A DNA stretch of 64,000 nt from an uncultured Eubacteriales bacterium (GCA_949292795.1 CASFBR010000085.1:1-64000), one strand, 5' to 3'. Shown: positions 54,238 to 63,047, numbered from the stretch's first letter. Notes: generated from the sequence alone by a model not told the origin. Numbers and translations: made by a program.

Positions 54238-54456
54238 ATGTGTCTTGCAATACCTATGAAGCTCAAAAAAATTGAAGGCTCGAAAGCCATCGGCGAGGCC
54301 GGCGGGCTTACAAAGGAAATCCGCGTTGATTTTATTGACACACCTGCCCCGGGCGACTATGTCATGGTTCATGCCGGCTTTGCCATTCAGAAGATGACGG
54401 AAGCCGAAGCACTGGAAAATATCGCATTAATGGAGGAGATTGAACATGCTTTATGA
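54238..54456 (+). CDS. hypC: hydrogenase assembly chaperone HypC
   Basis: HypC carries the Fe(CN)2CO group with HypD. The 72-residue protein starts MCLAIPMK; Cys2 is the ligand-binding residue. The rest (VDFIDTPAPGDYVMVHAGFAI) matches the family well. The ATG lies inside the 3' end of a longer open frame and has an AAAGAGGTGA site seven bases upstream. Its 3' end overlaps the hypD start region. Confidence 0.94.
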   Translation: MCLAIPMKLKKIEGSKAIGEAGGLTKEIRVDFIDTPAPGDYVMVHAGFAIQKMTEAEALENIALMEEIEHAL

Positions 54457-55540
54457 AAGCGCCTTTCAAAAGCCCAGACAAGCAAAAGCGCTTCTTAAAA
54501 AGCTTGAAGCGCTTTCTTTGGCCACCGGCCCGATCCGGCTGATGGAAATCTGCGGCACACATACGATGGCGATTGCGCAAACCGGCATTAAAAGTCTCCT
54601 TCCAAAAAACATTGAGCTTTTATCCGGCCCCGGCTGCCCGGTGTGCGTCACACCGGCAAATGTTATCGACGAGGTGCTGCGCCTTTCATCCGATCCCCAC
54701 CGGATCATTGCCAGCTATGGCGACCTGCTCCGTGTCCCGGGCAGCCACCGCCAGGATACACTGTGGCATCGAAAAGCCATGGGCGCCCATATACTTTCCG
54801 TCTACTCCCCCATGGATGCCCTTGAAGCAGCCAAAGCCCACCCAGAGAAGGAGGTCTTATTTCTTGGCGTTGGCTTTGAGACCACTGCTCCGGGAACAGC
54901 AGCCTGTATTTTAGAAGCCGCCCGTCAGGGCATCCGCAACTTTTTTGTCCTGAGCCTGCTTAAGCAAACGCCGCCGGCACTGCGCGCCCTCATTGAAGCA
55001 CCGGACTTTAAGGTCAGCGGCTTTTTGTGCCCGGGCCATGTTGCCGCCGTGACCGGAAGCCGTGCTTTTAAATTTCTCCCTGAAGATTATGCGCTCCCGG
55101 CGGTAATCTCCGGTTTTGAAGCCGGTGATCTTTTGGCTTCTGTTTTTAAGCTGACTCAAATGATTGCTGACAGACAGCCCGCCTTATATAATGAATACAT
55201 CCGTCTTGTGAAGGACGAAGGAAATCCTGCAGCTCAGGCCATGATCCGCCAGGTCTTTGGACCCGGTGACAGCGTGTGGCGCGGTCTTGGCAGTGTCGCA
55301 AAAAGCGGCCTGCGCATCCGCAGTGCTTACGCCGATTTCGACGGTGCCCGGCGCTTTGGCTTTGCCCCAAAGGAAACCGAAGCGATTCCCGGCTGCCGCT
55401 GTGCCGAGATCATCCGCGGTGTCCTCTCACCCTGGCAATGCCCGTTGTTTAAAACCACATGTACACCAAAGGACCCCGTGGGGCCCTGCATGGTTTCCTC
55501 AGAAGGCGCCTGTGCTGCAGCTTATAAATACAGTGAATGA
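54446..55540 (+). CDS. hypD: hydrogenase formation protein HypD
   Basis: HypD is the Fe-S scaffold on which the Fe(CN)2CO unit is built. The 364-residue protein has MEICGTHTMAI, GPGCPVCVTP and FLCPGHVAAVTG, and the C-terminal cysteines around GCRCAEII, QCPLF and CTPKDPVGPCMVSSEGAC that bind the 4Fe-4S cluster. GGAGG lies nine bases before the chosen ATG. It sits between hypC and hypE. Confidence 0.95.
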   Translation: MLYESAFQKPRQAKALLKKLEALSLATGPIRLMEICGTHTMAIAQTGIKSLLPKNIELLSGPGCPVCVTPANVIDEVLRLSSDPHRIIASYGDLLRVPGSHRQDTLWHRKAMGAHILSVYSPMDALEAAKAHPEKEVLFLGVGFETTAPGTAACILEAARQGIRNFFVLSLLKQTPPALRALIEAPDFKVSGFLCPGHVAAVTGSRAFKFLPEDYALPAVISGFEAGDLLASVFKLTQMIADRQPALYNEYIRLVKDEGNPAAQAMIRQVFGPGDSVWRGLGSVAKSGLRIRSAYADFDGARRFGFAPKETEAIPGCRCAEIIRGVLSPWQCPLFKTTCTPKDPVGPCMVSSEGACAAAYKYSE

Positions 55541-55555
55541 AAGGATGTAAGCGAT

Positions 55556-56605
55556 ATGGAAGAAATCATTACTTTAGATTACGGCAGCGGCGGACAAAAA
55601 ACATCCGAACTCATCGAAGCGATGCTGCTTCCGGCGCTGGACAATCCGGCACTTCAGCAGCTTAGCGACGGCGCCGTGCTTGCCGGCCCGGTGCACGGCG
55701 GCGTTTCCGAAACGGACGGCTCTGCCGGGCCTAATGGCAGCAGCCCGATCGTCTTTTCTACCGATAGCTTTGTTGTCTCCCCATGGCGTTTCCCCGGAGG
55801 CGATATTGGAAAGCTGTGCGTCTGCGGAACCGTCAATGACCTGTCCATGATGGGTGCTGTTCCAAAGTATCTGAGTCTGTCCCTGATTTTAGAGGAAGGC
55901 TTTTATATCCGGGACCTGAAGGAAATTATCGCATCGGTTGCCCGGGAAGCAAATGCCGCCGGTGTCCATATCGTTACGGGTGACACAAAGGTCGTCGAAC
56001 ACGGTAAAGGCGACGGTATTTATATCAACACAAGCGGTATCGGCTTTCTGAAAAACCCCATGCCCGGGAAGGCCGGCATTACCGAAGGCGATGCCGTCAT
56101 CGTCAGCGGCAGCATCGGCTGTCACGGCGCCTGTGTGATGATGGCGCGGACCGGTATCATAAATGGCGATGCGCTTTTCTCCGACTGCCAGCCGCTGACT
56201 GCACATGCCCTTGCGGCCGCCGCATCCGGCCGGGTGCGTATTATGCGCGATCCAACCCGCGGAGGTCTGGCCACAACACTCAATGAATTTACTGAAGGTA
56301 CAGGCCTGTGTATTGAAGTTGATGAAGACACAATTCCCATAGACCCGGCAGTTGCCGCCGCCTGCGACCTGCTCGGCTTTGACCCGCTCTACTGTGCCTG
56401 CGAAGGGCGGATGCTGGCCGTTACGGCGCCGGAGGATGCCGAAGCGATTGTTTCTGCCTTAAGGCGCCTGCCCGGCAGTAAAAACGCCTCCGTCATTGGC
56501 ACCGTCACACGCCGACGGCCCGGGCATGTCCTTTTAAAAACAACACTGGGCGGCCACCGCCTTCTTGGCAAGCTTTCCGGCCAGCAGCTCCCGCGCATCT
56601 GCTAG
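55556..56605 (+). CDS. hypE: carbamoyl dehydratase HypE
   Basis: HypE dehydrates the carbamoyl group on its own C-terminal Cys to thiocyanate and passes it to HypC/D. The 349-residue protein ends in PRIC, the conserved modified C-terminus. AIR-synthase-like motifs are present: GSGGQKTSELIE, FSTDSFVVSP, and DPTRGGLATTLNE. A central insertion (about residues 48-60, HGGVSETDGSAG) is longer than in many relatives. It ends the hyp operon. Confidence 0.95.
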   Translation: MEEIITLDYGSGGQKTSELIEAMLLPALDNPALQQLSDGAVLAGPVHGGVSETDGSAGPNGSSPIVFSTDSFVVSPWRFPGGDIGKLCVCGTVNDLSMMGAVPKYLSLSLILEEGFYIRDLKEIIASVAREANAAGVHIVTGDTKVVEHGKGDGIYINTSGIGFLKNPMPGKAGITEGDAVIVSGSIGCHGACVMMARTGIINGDALFSDCQPLTAHALAAAASGRVRIMRDPTRGGLATTLNEFTEGTGLCIEVDEDTIPIDPAVAAACDLLGFDPLYCACEGRMLAVTAPEDAEAIVSALRRLPGSKNASVIGTVTRRRPGHVLLKTTLGGHRLLGKLSGQQLPRIC

Positions 56606-56613
56606 CGGCGCAG

Positions 56614-57027
56614 TCATTTTTTCGTTCCGTATGCCGTTTCGCACCATGCCGCGATCTCTTCGATCAGTTCAAGGGGCAATGGCTTATCATAAGGGAACTG
56701 GATCGTTCCCTTGCTTGTTTTGTAGTCTTGCAGCCGGTGTGCAAAGGCCTCCACTGCCGCCGGCCCTGGATACAGGCCGATATGGTTTCTGGATGCCGCA
56801 AATTGGATAAGGTTTCGCTGCTTCCAGTAAGTCGGCATGCTCCACGAAATTTTGGGTACAGCATCCGGCAATGTTCTGTGAATCGTTTCATTGATTTGTC
56901 TTAAATACAGCTGCGCATATTCCGGCTGCTGGGTAATATACTCTTCTATACTCTGCGGCGTTATTTTGCAGTAATGGCTTTGATTTTTATTTTTGAAATC
57001 CCGTCCGCATTTCGGGCATTTCCACAT
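56614..57027 (-). CDS. DUF1801 domain protein with N-terminal zinc ribbon
   Basis: The 137-residue protein starts with a short Cys-rich segment (MWKCPKCGRDFKNKNQSHYC, probably zinc-binding) followed by a DUF1801/YdhG-like domain (about residues 30-135) with ISWSMPTYW and FPYDKPLPLELI. Bacillus YdhG-like proteins have been linked to iron handling, but a role here is not supported. The ATG with GGAGGTG eight bases upstream is chosen; the longer start adds seven residues. It ends nine bases from the convergent hypE gene. Confidence 0.75.
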   Translation of the reverse strand: MWKCPKCGRDFKNKNQSHYCKITPQSIEEYITQQPEYAQLYLRQINETIHRTLPDAVPKISWSMPTYWKQRNLIQFAASRNHIGLYPGPAAVEAFAHRLQDYKTSKGTIQFPYDKPLPLELIEEIAAWCETAYGTKK

Positions 57028-57059
57028 GCTTTTCACCTCCATGAACAAAGAGTTCCGCC

Positions 57060-57132
57060 TGCGCAGCTTAAGCGCCAGGCACGGGGTCGCTTCCGCGACA
57101 ATTTTCTTATCGCGCGCGTGCGCAGCTTAAGC
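57060..57132. repeat. two 14-bp direct repeats
   Basis: TGCGCAGCTTAAGC occurs at 57060-57073 and 57119-57132, 59 bases apart, upstream of the DUF1801 gene. The 45 bases between them are GC-rich and hold TCGCTTCCGCGA and GCGCGC. No gene is seen. Confidence 0.6.
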
Positions 57133-57137
57133 AGAGC

Positions 57138-57181
57138 TTTTTTATTGCATAGGAACATAAAGCTTCCTATGCAATAAAAAA
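57138..57181. terminator. perfect 18-bp hairpin
   Basis: TTTTTTATTGCATAGGAA pairs perfectly with its complement around an 8-base loop. The stem begins and ends with runs of T and A, so it could act as a terminator in both directions. It follows a second hairpin that seems to serve the dehydrogenase gene. Confidence 0.75.
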
Positions 57182-57215
57182 ATGGTGTAACCCGCTGGAA
57201 AACAGGTTACACCAT
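57182..57215 (-). terminator. terminator of the Gfo/Idh/MocA gene
   Basis: ATGGTGTAACC pairs perfectly with GGTTACACCAT (11 bp) around a 12-base loop; on the minus strand a T-run of seven follows. Confidence 0.8.
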
Positions 57216-57281
57216 CTCTTACAGCTTTACTGCCTGATCCATACCGGGTACTTCTCTTAGCAGTGCTTCATTCTTTTTTAA

Positions 57282-58394
57282 TTAGAATACGATTTCTTTG
57301 CCTTCAGCGTCAGATTTGTAGATCGCATCAAGAATCTGAGTAACAACGAAGGCCTGTTCCGGAAGAACTAACGGATCTTTGCTCTCATCAATGATGCAGT
57401 CGATCCACTGTTTAGCTTCCAGAGCGCCAGGCTCAGAGGCACCGCCTTCAAAGTAAGCAACCTGACCAGTACCGGAGATATGCTCTTCCATAAGCTGGTT
57501 GTTTCTTCCTCTGTTGTAGATCAGTTCATTATCCTTGTAGCTCATACCGGAACGGATTTCAGCACCGGCAAGTGTACCGCAAAGTGTTGTGGAAGCTTCT
57601 CTGGAATCAAGGATATTTAAAGCCCAGGATGCTTCAAGAACGATCGTTGCACCATTCTTCATCTTGATGAAACCAAATGCGGAATCTTCTACTTCATAGG
57701 TCTCAGGATCCCAGGGTCCGAAAAGGTTGCCCTCAACAGCCTGAGGCAGATGACCTAATTTATAATATACGGAACCAAGAACACGATCCGGCTCGTAGTT
57801 GTTCATGCACCATAATGTAATATCAAGGGCATGTGTTCCGATGTCGATCAGTGGGCCGCCGCCCTGAAGTGCCTTGTTCGGGAATACGCCCCATGTAGGA
57901 ACAGCTCTGCGGCGTACAGCATGAGCCTTTGCGTAGTAGATTTCGCCTAATTCGCCATTTTCGCAGGCTTTGTGAAGGTTCTGAACTTCAGGTCTGAAAC
58001 GGTTCTGATAACCGATCGTGAACTTCTTGCCGGATGCTTTCCAGGCATCGATCATTTCTTTAGCGGCTTCCGGGTTGTGTGCCATCGGCTTTTCGCAGAT
58101 AACATGCTTGCCGGCCTTGAAAGCAGCAACTGTGATCGGGCAGTGTGCAACGTTTGGAGTAAGAACGTTAACCACATCGATCTCAGGGTCTGCAAGTAAT
58201 TCATTATAATCTGTGTAAACCTTAGCATCTGGTGTACCGTATTCCTTGGCAGCCTTTTCAGCTCTCTCTACGATAATATCGCAGAAAGCTACAAGATCAA
58301 CACGGTCTTTCTGTGTCTGTAAAGAAGGCAGATGCTTCTGGTTTGCAATACCACCGCAGCCGATGATACCAATCTGAACTTTACCGTTTTTCAT
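57282..58394 (-). CDS. Gfo/Idh/MocA family oxidoreductase
   Basis: This 370-residue NAD(P)-dependent dehydrogenase has the Rossmann site IGIIGCGGIANQKHLPSL and the family motif CEKPMAHN near residue 95. YQNRFRPEV and GTHALDITLWCMNNYEP give the catalytic-region pattern, with a His in the expected place. The substrate is probably a sugar, inositol or related compound. Codon use is biased like that of highly expressed genes. It has its own promoter and terminator, so it is a single-gene unit. An AAGGAG site precedes the ATG. Confidence 0.9.
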   Translation of the reverse strand: MKNGKVQIGIIGCGGIANQKHLPSLQTQKDRVDLVAFCDIIVERAEKAAKEYGTPDAKVYTDYNELLADPEIDVVNVLTPNVAHCPITVAAFKAGKHVICEKPMAHNPEAAKEMIDAWKASGKKFTIGYQNRFRPEVQNLHKACENGELGEIYYAKAHAVRRRAVPTWGVFPNKALQGGGPLIDIGTHALDITLWCMNNYEPDRVLGSVYYKLGHLPQAVEGNLFGPWDPETYEVEDSAFGFIKMKNGATIVLEASWALNILDSREASTTLCGTLAGAEIRSGMSYKDNELIYNRGRNNQLMEEHISGTGQVAYFEGGASEPGALEAKQWIDCIIDESKDPLVLPEQAFVVTQILDAIYKSDAEGKEIVF

Positions 58395-58451
58395 AGTTTT
58401 TTTACATCTCCTTATGTATTTTTTGACTTATTGCATAAATCAGCCATATAT

Positions 58452-58480
58452 ATAGTAGCATTTCTCAGACAATTTTGCAA
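58452..58480 (-). promoter_or_regulatory. promoter of the Gfo/Idh/MocA gene
   Basis: TTGCAA and TACTAT are separated by 17 bases, with an extended TGC before the -10 box. The leader is about 55 bases. Confidence 0.55.
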
Positions 58481-58612
58481 ACCTTTTTGAACATTTTCTG
58501 AATAAGAAACTTTATATATTGATAAATAAAGGCTCGGAGAGTCCTGAGATTGATCCATTGTTTAAATAATTGATGTTTTCATCTGTTATTCACCCCTTCT
58601 CTCAATAAAAAA

Positions 58613-58640
58613 GAGCCCTGCGAACTTACTCGTAAGACTC
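58613..58640 (-). terminator. terminator of the Uma2 gene
   Basis: GAGTCTTACGAG and the complementary TTCGCAGGGCTC pair with one mismatch and some G-T pairs, and a run of six T follows on the minus strand. Confidence 0.65.
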
Positions 58641-58658
58641 CTTAAATTAACGGTTTAT

Positions 58659-59198
58659 TTATTCAGTTTTTATTCTTATTTTCAAATCTCCGTCATAGAT
58701 ACCAACTGGAACTTCGTCGAAAAATGAGTAAGTGTTTGCATCGTCTTTATCAAACTCATAAACAATCACCAACTTTCTGTCAGGATCGACAATCCAATAT
58801 TCTTTAACTCCAGCTGTCCGGTATTTAAACAACTTAATGAAGTAATCCATTCGTTTGCTTCCCGGCGAGACAATCTCGATCACCCAGTCAGGAGCGCCAT
58901 GGCAACCTTTTTCATCCAGTTTTGATTTATCGCAGATAACTGAAATATCAGGTTCAATATAAGTTTTATCATCACTGTTAAGAAAAACGGCAAATGGTGC
59001 TGCTAATGCTACACATTCTCCATGTTTTGAATGTATATAAGAGTAAATCGTATTATGCAAGAATGCGGAAATATTCTGATGAGTCAGTCCAGGCGGCGCC
59101 ATCATATGCATTTCCCCGTCAATAAGCTCCGCACGCACGCCATCTGGCAATGCGTAAATATCATCTATCGTATATTGCTTTTTCTGTGCCAATGCCAT
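58659..59198 (-). CDS. Uma2 family (DUF820) PD-(D/E)xK protein
   Basis: This 179-residue protein has the Uma2 nuclease-like fold: ELIDGEMHMMAPPGLTHQ, IEPDISVICD and APDWVIEIVSPGSKR, which provide the Asp and Glu-x-x ligands. Uma2 proteins are common and usually lack a defined substrate. The gene is AT-richer than its neighbours and stands alone with its own promoter and terminator, so it may have been acquired. The ATG with AAGGAG upstream is chosen; the longer frame runs through the promoter. Confidence 0.88.
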   Translation of the reverse strand: MALAQKKQYTIDDIYALPDGVRAELIDGEMHMMAPPGLTHQNISAFLHNTIYSYIHSKHGECVALAAPFAVFLNSDDKTYIEPDISVICDKSKLDEKGCHGAPDWVIEIVSPGSKRMDYFIKLFKYRTAGVKEYWIVDPDRKLVIVYEFDKDDANTYSFFDEVPVGIYDGDLKIRIKTE

Positions 59199-59220
59199 AA
59201 ATATCACACTCCTTTTCTCA

Positions 59221-59249
59221 ATGTTATCATATCTACTTGAAACTCTCAA
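59221..59249 (-). promoter_or_regulatory. promoter of the Uma2 gene
   Basis: TTGAGA and TAACAT are separated by 17 bases, about 20 bases before the chosen ATG. The -10 box is weak. Confidence 0.45.
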
Positions 59250-59256
59250 TCTTATT

Positions 59257-60531
59257 TCAACAATATAAATTCCGGGCAAAATCCCGGGCACGCCCCAGCT
59301 CGTCATAAATTTTTAAAAGCCGGTTATATTTGGCCGTGTGATCCGCCCGGCATACGCCTCCGGCTTTAATCTGTCCGGCATTGACCGCCACCGCAAAATC
59401 AGCAATCATCGAATCCTCGCTCTCCCCGCGGCGTTCCGACACGATCACAGCATAGCCAAGCCGCCGGGCTGTTTCTGCCGTGCACTGAGCCTCGCTCACT
59501 GTACCGATCTGGCTTAGCTTGAGCAAAAGGGCGTTTCCCGCCTGCTTTTGCGCCCCCATTTTCAGCCGGGAAGCATTGCCCGCAAAAAAATCATCACCGG
59601 CAATGGTCACATTCTTCCCAAGGCGCTGTGTCAGCTCACACCAGCCATCCCAGTCATCCTGGTCGAGCCCGTCCTCGATGGAACGCAGCGGAAAGCGGCT
59701 GCACAGATATTCGTAGTAATCGATCAGCTCCTGTGCATCCATTTCCATCGTCTCCTTGTCAGAAAAGCGGTATTTTCCGTTGTTCCACAGACGGCTCGCC
59801 GATACGCCAAGCGCCAGCGTCACATCCCTGCCCGGCTGATAGCCGGCTTCACAGATCGCTTTGACTATATAGGACAGCGCCTTTTCATTGGACGTAAGCT
59901 CCGGCATAAAGCCTCCAAAATCGCCGACTGCCGTACCGTAGCCATCCATCTCAAGAATCCTGCCAAGGCTTCCGAAAATCTCACAGCCCATGCGTACCTG
60001 CTCTTTAAAATCTTCCGCGCCTGAAGGCATGATCATAAAATCCGAAAATCCGGGGCCCTTTCCGGCCCTTCCCCGTCCGCAGATCATATGTATCTGCGGT
60101 ACCGGAAGGACATGCGCAAAGCAGCCGCCCAGATACCGGTACAGCGGCAATGACGCGCAGGCTGCCCCTGCCCGTGCACAGGCCATGGACACGCCCAAAA
60201 TCGCGTTGCCGCCGAGATTGCCTTTATTATCCGTCCCGTCAAGCTCCAGCATCGCCTGGTCGATTTCCATCTGCTCCAGCACGCACATCCCTGTGAGTGC
60301 CTTTTTAAGCACTGTATTGACATGCTCTGCCGCCTTTAAAACACCCTGGCCCATATATCTTTTTCCCTGCATGTCCCTAAGCTCCAGCGCTTCATAAATA
60401 CCGGCCGAAGCACCCGACGGCACGATGGCGCTGCCGCAGGCGCCGCACTGCGTATAAACCTCCACCTCAAGCGCCGGAATCCCTCTGGCATCGATCACTT
60501 CTCTGGCAAATATATTTTTAATATAAGGCAT
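59257..60531 (-). CDS. enolase paralogue with altered active site
   Basis: The 424-residue protein aligns with enolase over its whole length, starting MPYIKNIFAREVIDARG. Several catalytic residues differ (E. coli numbering). Glu208 is Phe (VGDFGGF), Glu167 is Asp, the Mg ligand Asp245 is Gly (LALGVSASRLW), and His369 is Glu (VSERRGES). The other Mg ligands (SIEDGLD, AGDDFF), Lys340 (LLKLSQIG) and Lys391 (GQIKAGG) remain. It should not have normal enolase activity. GGAGG lies seven bases before the ATG. It is 63 bases after an amidohydrolase gene on the same strand and probably co-transcribed. The function is unknown. Confidence 0.88.
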   Translation of the reverse strand: MPYIKNIFAREVIDARGIPALEVEVYTQCGACGSAIVPSGASAGIYEALELRDMQGKRYMGQGVLKAAEHVNTVLKKALTGMCVLEQMEIDQAMLELDGTDNKGNLGGNAILGVSMACARAGAACASLPLYRYLGGCFAHVLPVPQIHMICGRGRAGKGPGFSDFMIMPSGAEDFKEQVRMGCEIFGSLGRILEMDGYGTAVGDFGGFMPELTSNEKALSYIVKAICEAGYQPGRDVTLALGVSASRLWNNGKYRFSDKETMEMDAQELIDYYEYLCSRFPLRSIEDGLDQDDWDGWCELTQRLGKNVTIAGDDFFAGNASRLKMGAQKQAGNALLLKLSQIGTVSEAQCTAETARRLGYAVIVSERRGESEDSMIADFAVAVNAGQIKAGGVCRADHTAKYNRLLKIYDELGRARDFARNLYC

Positions 60532-60594
60532 CAAAAAACCTCCGAACTGTTTTTACTAATAAGCTTAGTATAAACCGTTGGGAGGTTTTTATAC

Positions 60595-62013
60595 TTATTT
60601 TCCGGGTACTACCCAGTAATTCTGAAATTCATTGCGCAGCACCTTTGTACATACGGCCTCGCCTTCGCGGGCAAGCGCCGCCTCGTCGACACCGGTCAGC
60701 ACGCCGTCCTTATAGACAACCCTTCCATTAATCATGGTCAGCCATACCGGCCCGGTTACGCCCACACGGGCAAGGAGATTCTTCGGATCATGGAGCGCTC
60801 CGACAAGCTCCAGGCCTGTCGTATCGATCATAAAAAGGTCCGCACCCTTTCCTTCCTCAAGACTGCCAAGGTCCGCCCGTCCGAGCGTTTTTGCCCCATT
60901 AACCGTTGCGATCTTCAGCAGATCATATGCGGACACACAGCCGCCCCGCGCCTTTGTATGATAGGCCTGCATCAGGTACGCCATTCTTAAAGCATCCAGC
61001 AGATTGGAGCTGTCATTAGTTGCAGAGCCGTCGCAGCCGAGACTGACCGTGATTCCCTGCTCCTGCATCCATTTAATATCAAGGATCGGGAAGCCGCCAA
61101 GCACAGCCGGTGCCGGACAATGGGACACACCGGTGCCGGTGCGTGCCAGAACCTTATATTCATCCTCAGTCAGCTCCCACGCATGGGCCACAAAGGTTTC
61201 AGGCCCTAAAAAGCCCATATCCTCGCACCACTGTACCGAACGGACACCATAACGTTCACGGATGCCTTCGCTCTCACCTTCGCCCAGATGCGTATGCAGA
61301 CGTACACCTTTGGCCTTTGCCAGCTTCACAGATTCCACAAATGTCTCCTTATAGCAGTTGATCGGCTGACACGGAGAGATAACGACCTGGCTCATGGAAA
61401 ACGGCCGACTGTCGTGATATGTATCAATGAGCCGCTCACAGTCACGGATAAACGTATCTGTGGATTCGACCATAGCCGCAGGGATCGAGCTGCCGTTTTC
61501 CCGCTCCAGCGTATTGCCGCCGCGCCCGGCATGGTAGCGGATTCCCAGCGCCTTTGCCGCCTCCATCTGGCGGTCTACCGGGCGGCATCCGGTATCGGTC
61601 GTGTAACAGTACTGATGATCGAAGGCACATGTGCATCCGTGCTTGATCAGGTCTGCCATGGCCGTCAGCGATGAATAATAGATTACATCGTCATTAATGC
61701 GCTGGAAAATCCGATAGATCAGATCGATCCAGTCCATGACAAGCAGGTTCGGATAATCGATCGTTGTCAGATTGCGCACAAATGTCTGGAAAAAATGGTG
61801 ATGGGTGTTGATCAGGCCGGGATAGACATATTTCCCACGTCCGTCGATCACCTCCGCATCCTTTGCATACAGCGGGTCTTCACAAAGATTTTTGCCGATC
61901 TTTAAAATTTTCGGGCCGTCGATCAAAATATCACCGTTAAAGATTACCTCGTCGGCAGCATTACATGTCACAATGGCGCCCGCATTTTTAATAAGCTGTC
62001 TGCTCACAGACAT
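60595..62013 (-). CDS. amidohydrolase, probably 8-oxoguanine or related purine deaminase
   Basis: This 472-residue metal-dependent hydrolase is of the AtzB/8-oxoguanine deaminase type. Metal ligands are visible in GLINTHHHFFQT, HTHLGEGE, AHAWELTED and CDGSATNDSSN. The N- and C-terminal strands (GADLFMIDTTG and MINGRVVYKDG) close the usual beta sandwich. The purine substrate is a guess from motif similarity; chlorohydrolase-like s-triazine or guanine enzymes are alternatives. A GTG two codons after the chosen ATG has the better ribosome-site spacing (nine bases). It probably forms a unit with the enolase paralogue. Confidence 0.75.
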   Translation of the reverse strand: MSVSRQLIKNAGAIVTCNAADEVIFNGDILIDGPKILKIGKNLCEDPLYAKDAEVIDGRGKYVYPGLINTHHHFFQTFVRNLTTIDYPNLLVMDWIDLIYRIFQRINDDVIYYSSLTAMADLIKHGCTCAFDHQYCYTTDTGCRPVDRQMEAAKALGIRYHAGRGGNTLERENGSSIPAAMVESTDTFIRDCERLIDTYHDSRPFSMSQVVISPCQPINCYKETFVESVKLAKAKGVRLHTHLGEGESEGIRERYGVRSVQWCEDMGFLGPETFVAHAWELTEDEYKVLARTGTGVSHCPAPAVLGGFPILDIKWMQEQGITVSLGCDGSATNDSSNLLDALRMAYLMQAYHTKARGGCVSAYDLLKIATVNGAKTLGRADLGSLEEGKGADLFMIDTTGLELVGALHDPKNLLARVGVTGPVWLTMINGRVVYKDGVLTGVDEAALAREGEAVCTKVLRNEFQNYWVVPGK

Positions 62014-62129
62014 CTCCCTCCTTTATTTCATACCAAATCTGCCATATCCGGTCTGCACAGGGTAGGGGCAGACCCGGCGCTTATATCGCTGCGGACCGGA
62101 TGCCCGCACACCTGCGTCCTGTCTTTCGC

Positions 62130-63047
62130 TTACCGCAGGAAGCCTTCAACGATCTTTTCCTCGGCCTCAGCTTCTGTAAGTCCCAGCGTCATAAGCTTGG
62201 TGATCTGATCCCCGGCGATCTTGCCAATGGCCGCCTCATGGATCAGCGCCGCCTCCGTACTGTTTGCCGTAAGCTCCGGAACGGCCTCGATTTTTGCCTG
62301 ATCCATAATAATCGCGTCGCACTCCGAATGTCCGCTGCACGATGTGTTTCCGATAATTTTGGAAACAAATTTCTGGTAAGACGCATCCTTTGCAACTGCT
62401 CTTGAAATCAGATTGGCTCCGGAATCCGCGCCGTCTAAGGATACGTCAAAATAGCTTTCCGCCCGCTGCTTTCCATGGGTCATAAGCCGCTCGGTAATAA
62501 CGATCTTCGCACCGGCTTCAAGCTTTGCATGGGTCTTGCGGACCGTCGAATCCACACCTTTAATCTGTACGGTTTCCATCTCCATATAGCTGTTTTCACC
62601 CATTTCGATCACGGTCTCCGGATTCATGATGCGCTCACCGTTGCCGTCGCCCATACCATAGTGCTTTTCCACATACTTCACTCTGGAATTTTTCCCGATG
62701 AAAAAGCTGTGGATACCATCATGCCGGCTGTCTGCGCTCCCGCCGTTGTGGATGCCGCAGCCGGCAATAATCGTCACATCACAGTCATCGCCCACATAAA
62801 AATTATTATAGACAATCTCTGTCAGGCCGGACTGGCTGATAATCACCGGAATATGAAGACTCTTTTTCTTTGTCCCGGGCTTTACATATATATTTAAACC
62901 GCTGCCGTCCTGAATTGGCACGATCTCAATCTCATCGGTCGACTGGCGTCCGATGCTTTTTCCGTTCTCCCGGATATTATAGGCTCCTTCAGGAATCTCG
63001 TGGAGCCCGGCCACCTCTTTAAGTAACTGTAATCGGATCTCGTCCAT
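62130..63047 (-). CDS. sufB: SufB/SufD-family Fe-S scaffold protein, short form
   Basis: This 305-residue protein is the scaffold partner of SufC in Fe-S assembly. It is much shorter than E. coli SufB (about 495 residues) and keeps the central beta-helix: GIHNGGSADSRHDGIHSFFIG, AKDASYQKFVSKIIGNTSCSGHSECDAIIMD and ALIHEAAIGKIAGDQITKLMTLGLTEAEA. The conserved Glu/His/Cys region near residue 240 is retained. With sufC it resembles the minimal two-gene SMS system. It follows sufC after 12 bases. No sufS or sufU is seen here. Confidence 0.88.
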   Translation of the reverse strand: MDEIRLQLLKEVAGLHEIPEGAYNIRENGKSIGRQSTDEIEIVPIQDGSGLNIYVKPGTKKKSLHIPVIISQSGLTEIVYNNFYVGDDCDVTIIAGCGIHNGGSADSRHDGIHSFFIGKNSRVKYVEKHYGMGDGNGERIMNPETVIEMGENSYMEMETVQIKGVDSTVRKTHAKLEAGAKIVITERLMTHGKQRAESYFDVSLDGADSGANLISRAVAKDASYQKFVSKIIGNTSCSGHSECDAIIMDQAKIEAVPELTANSTEAALIHEAAIGKIAGDQITKLMTLGLTEAEAEEKIVEGFLR

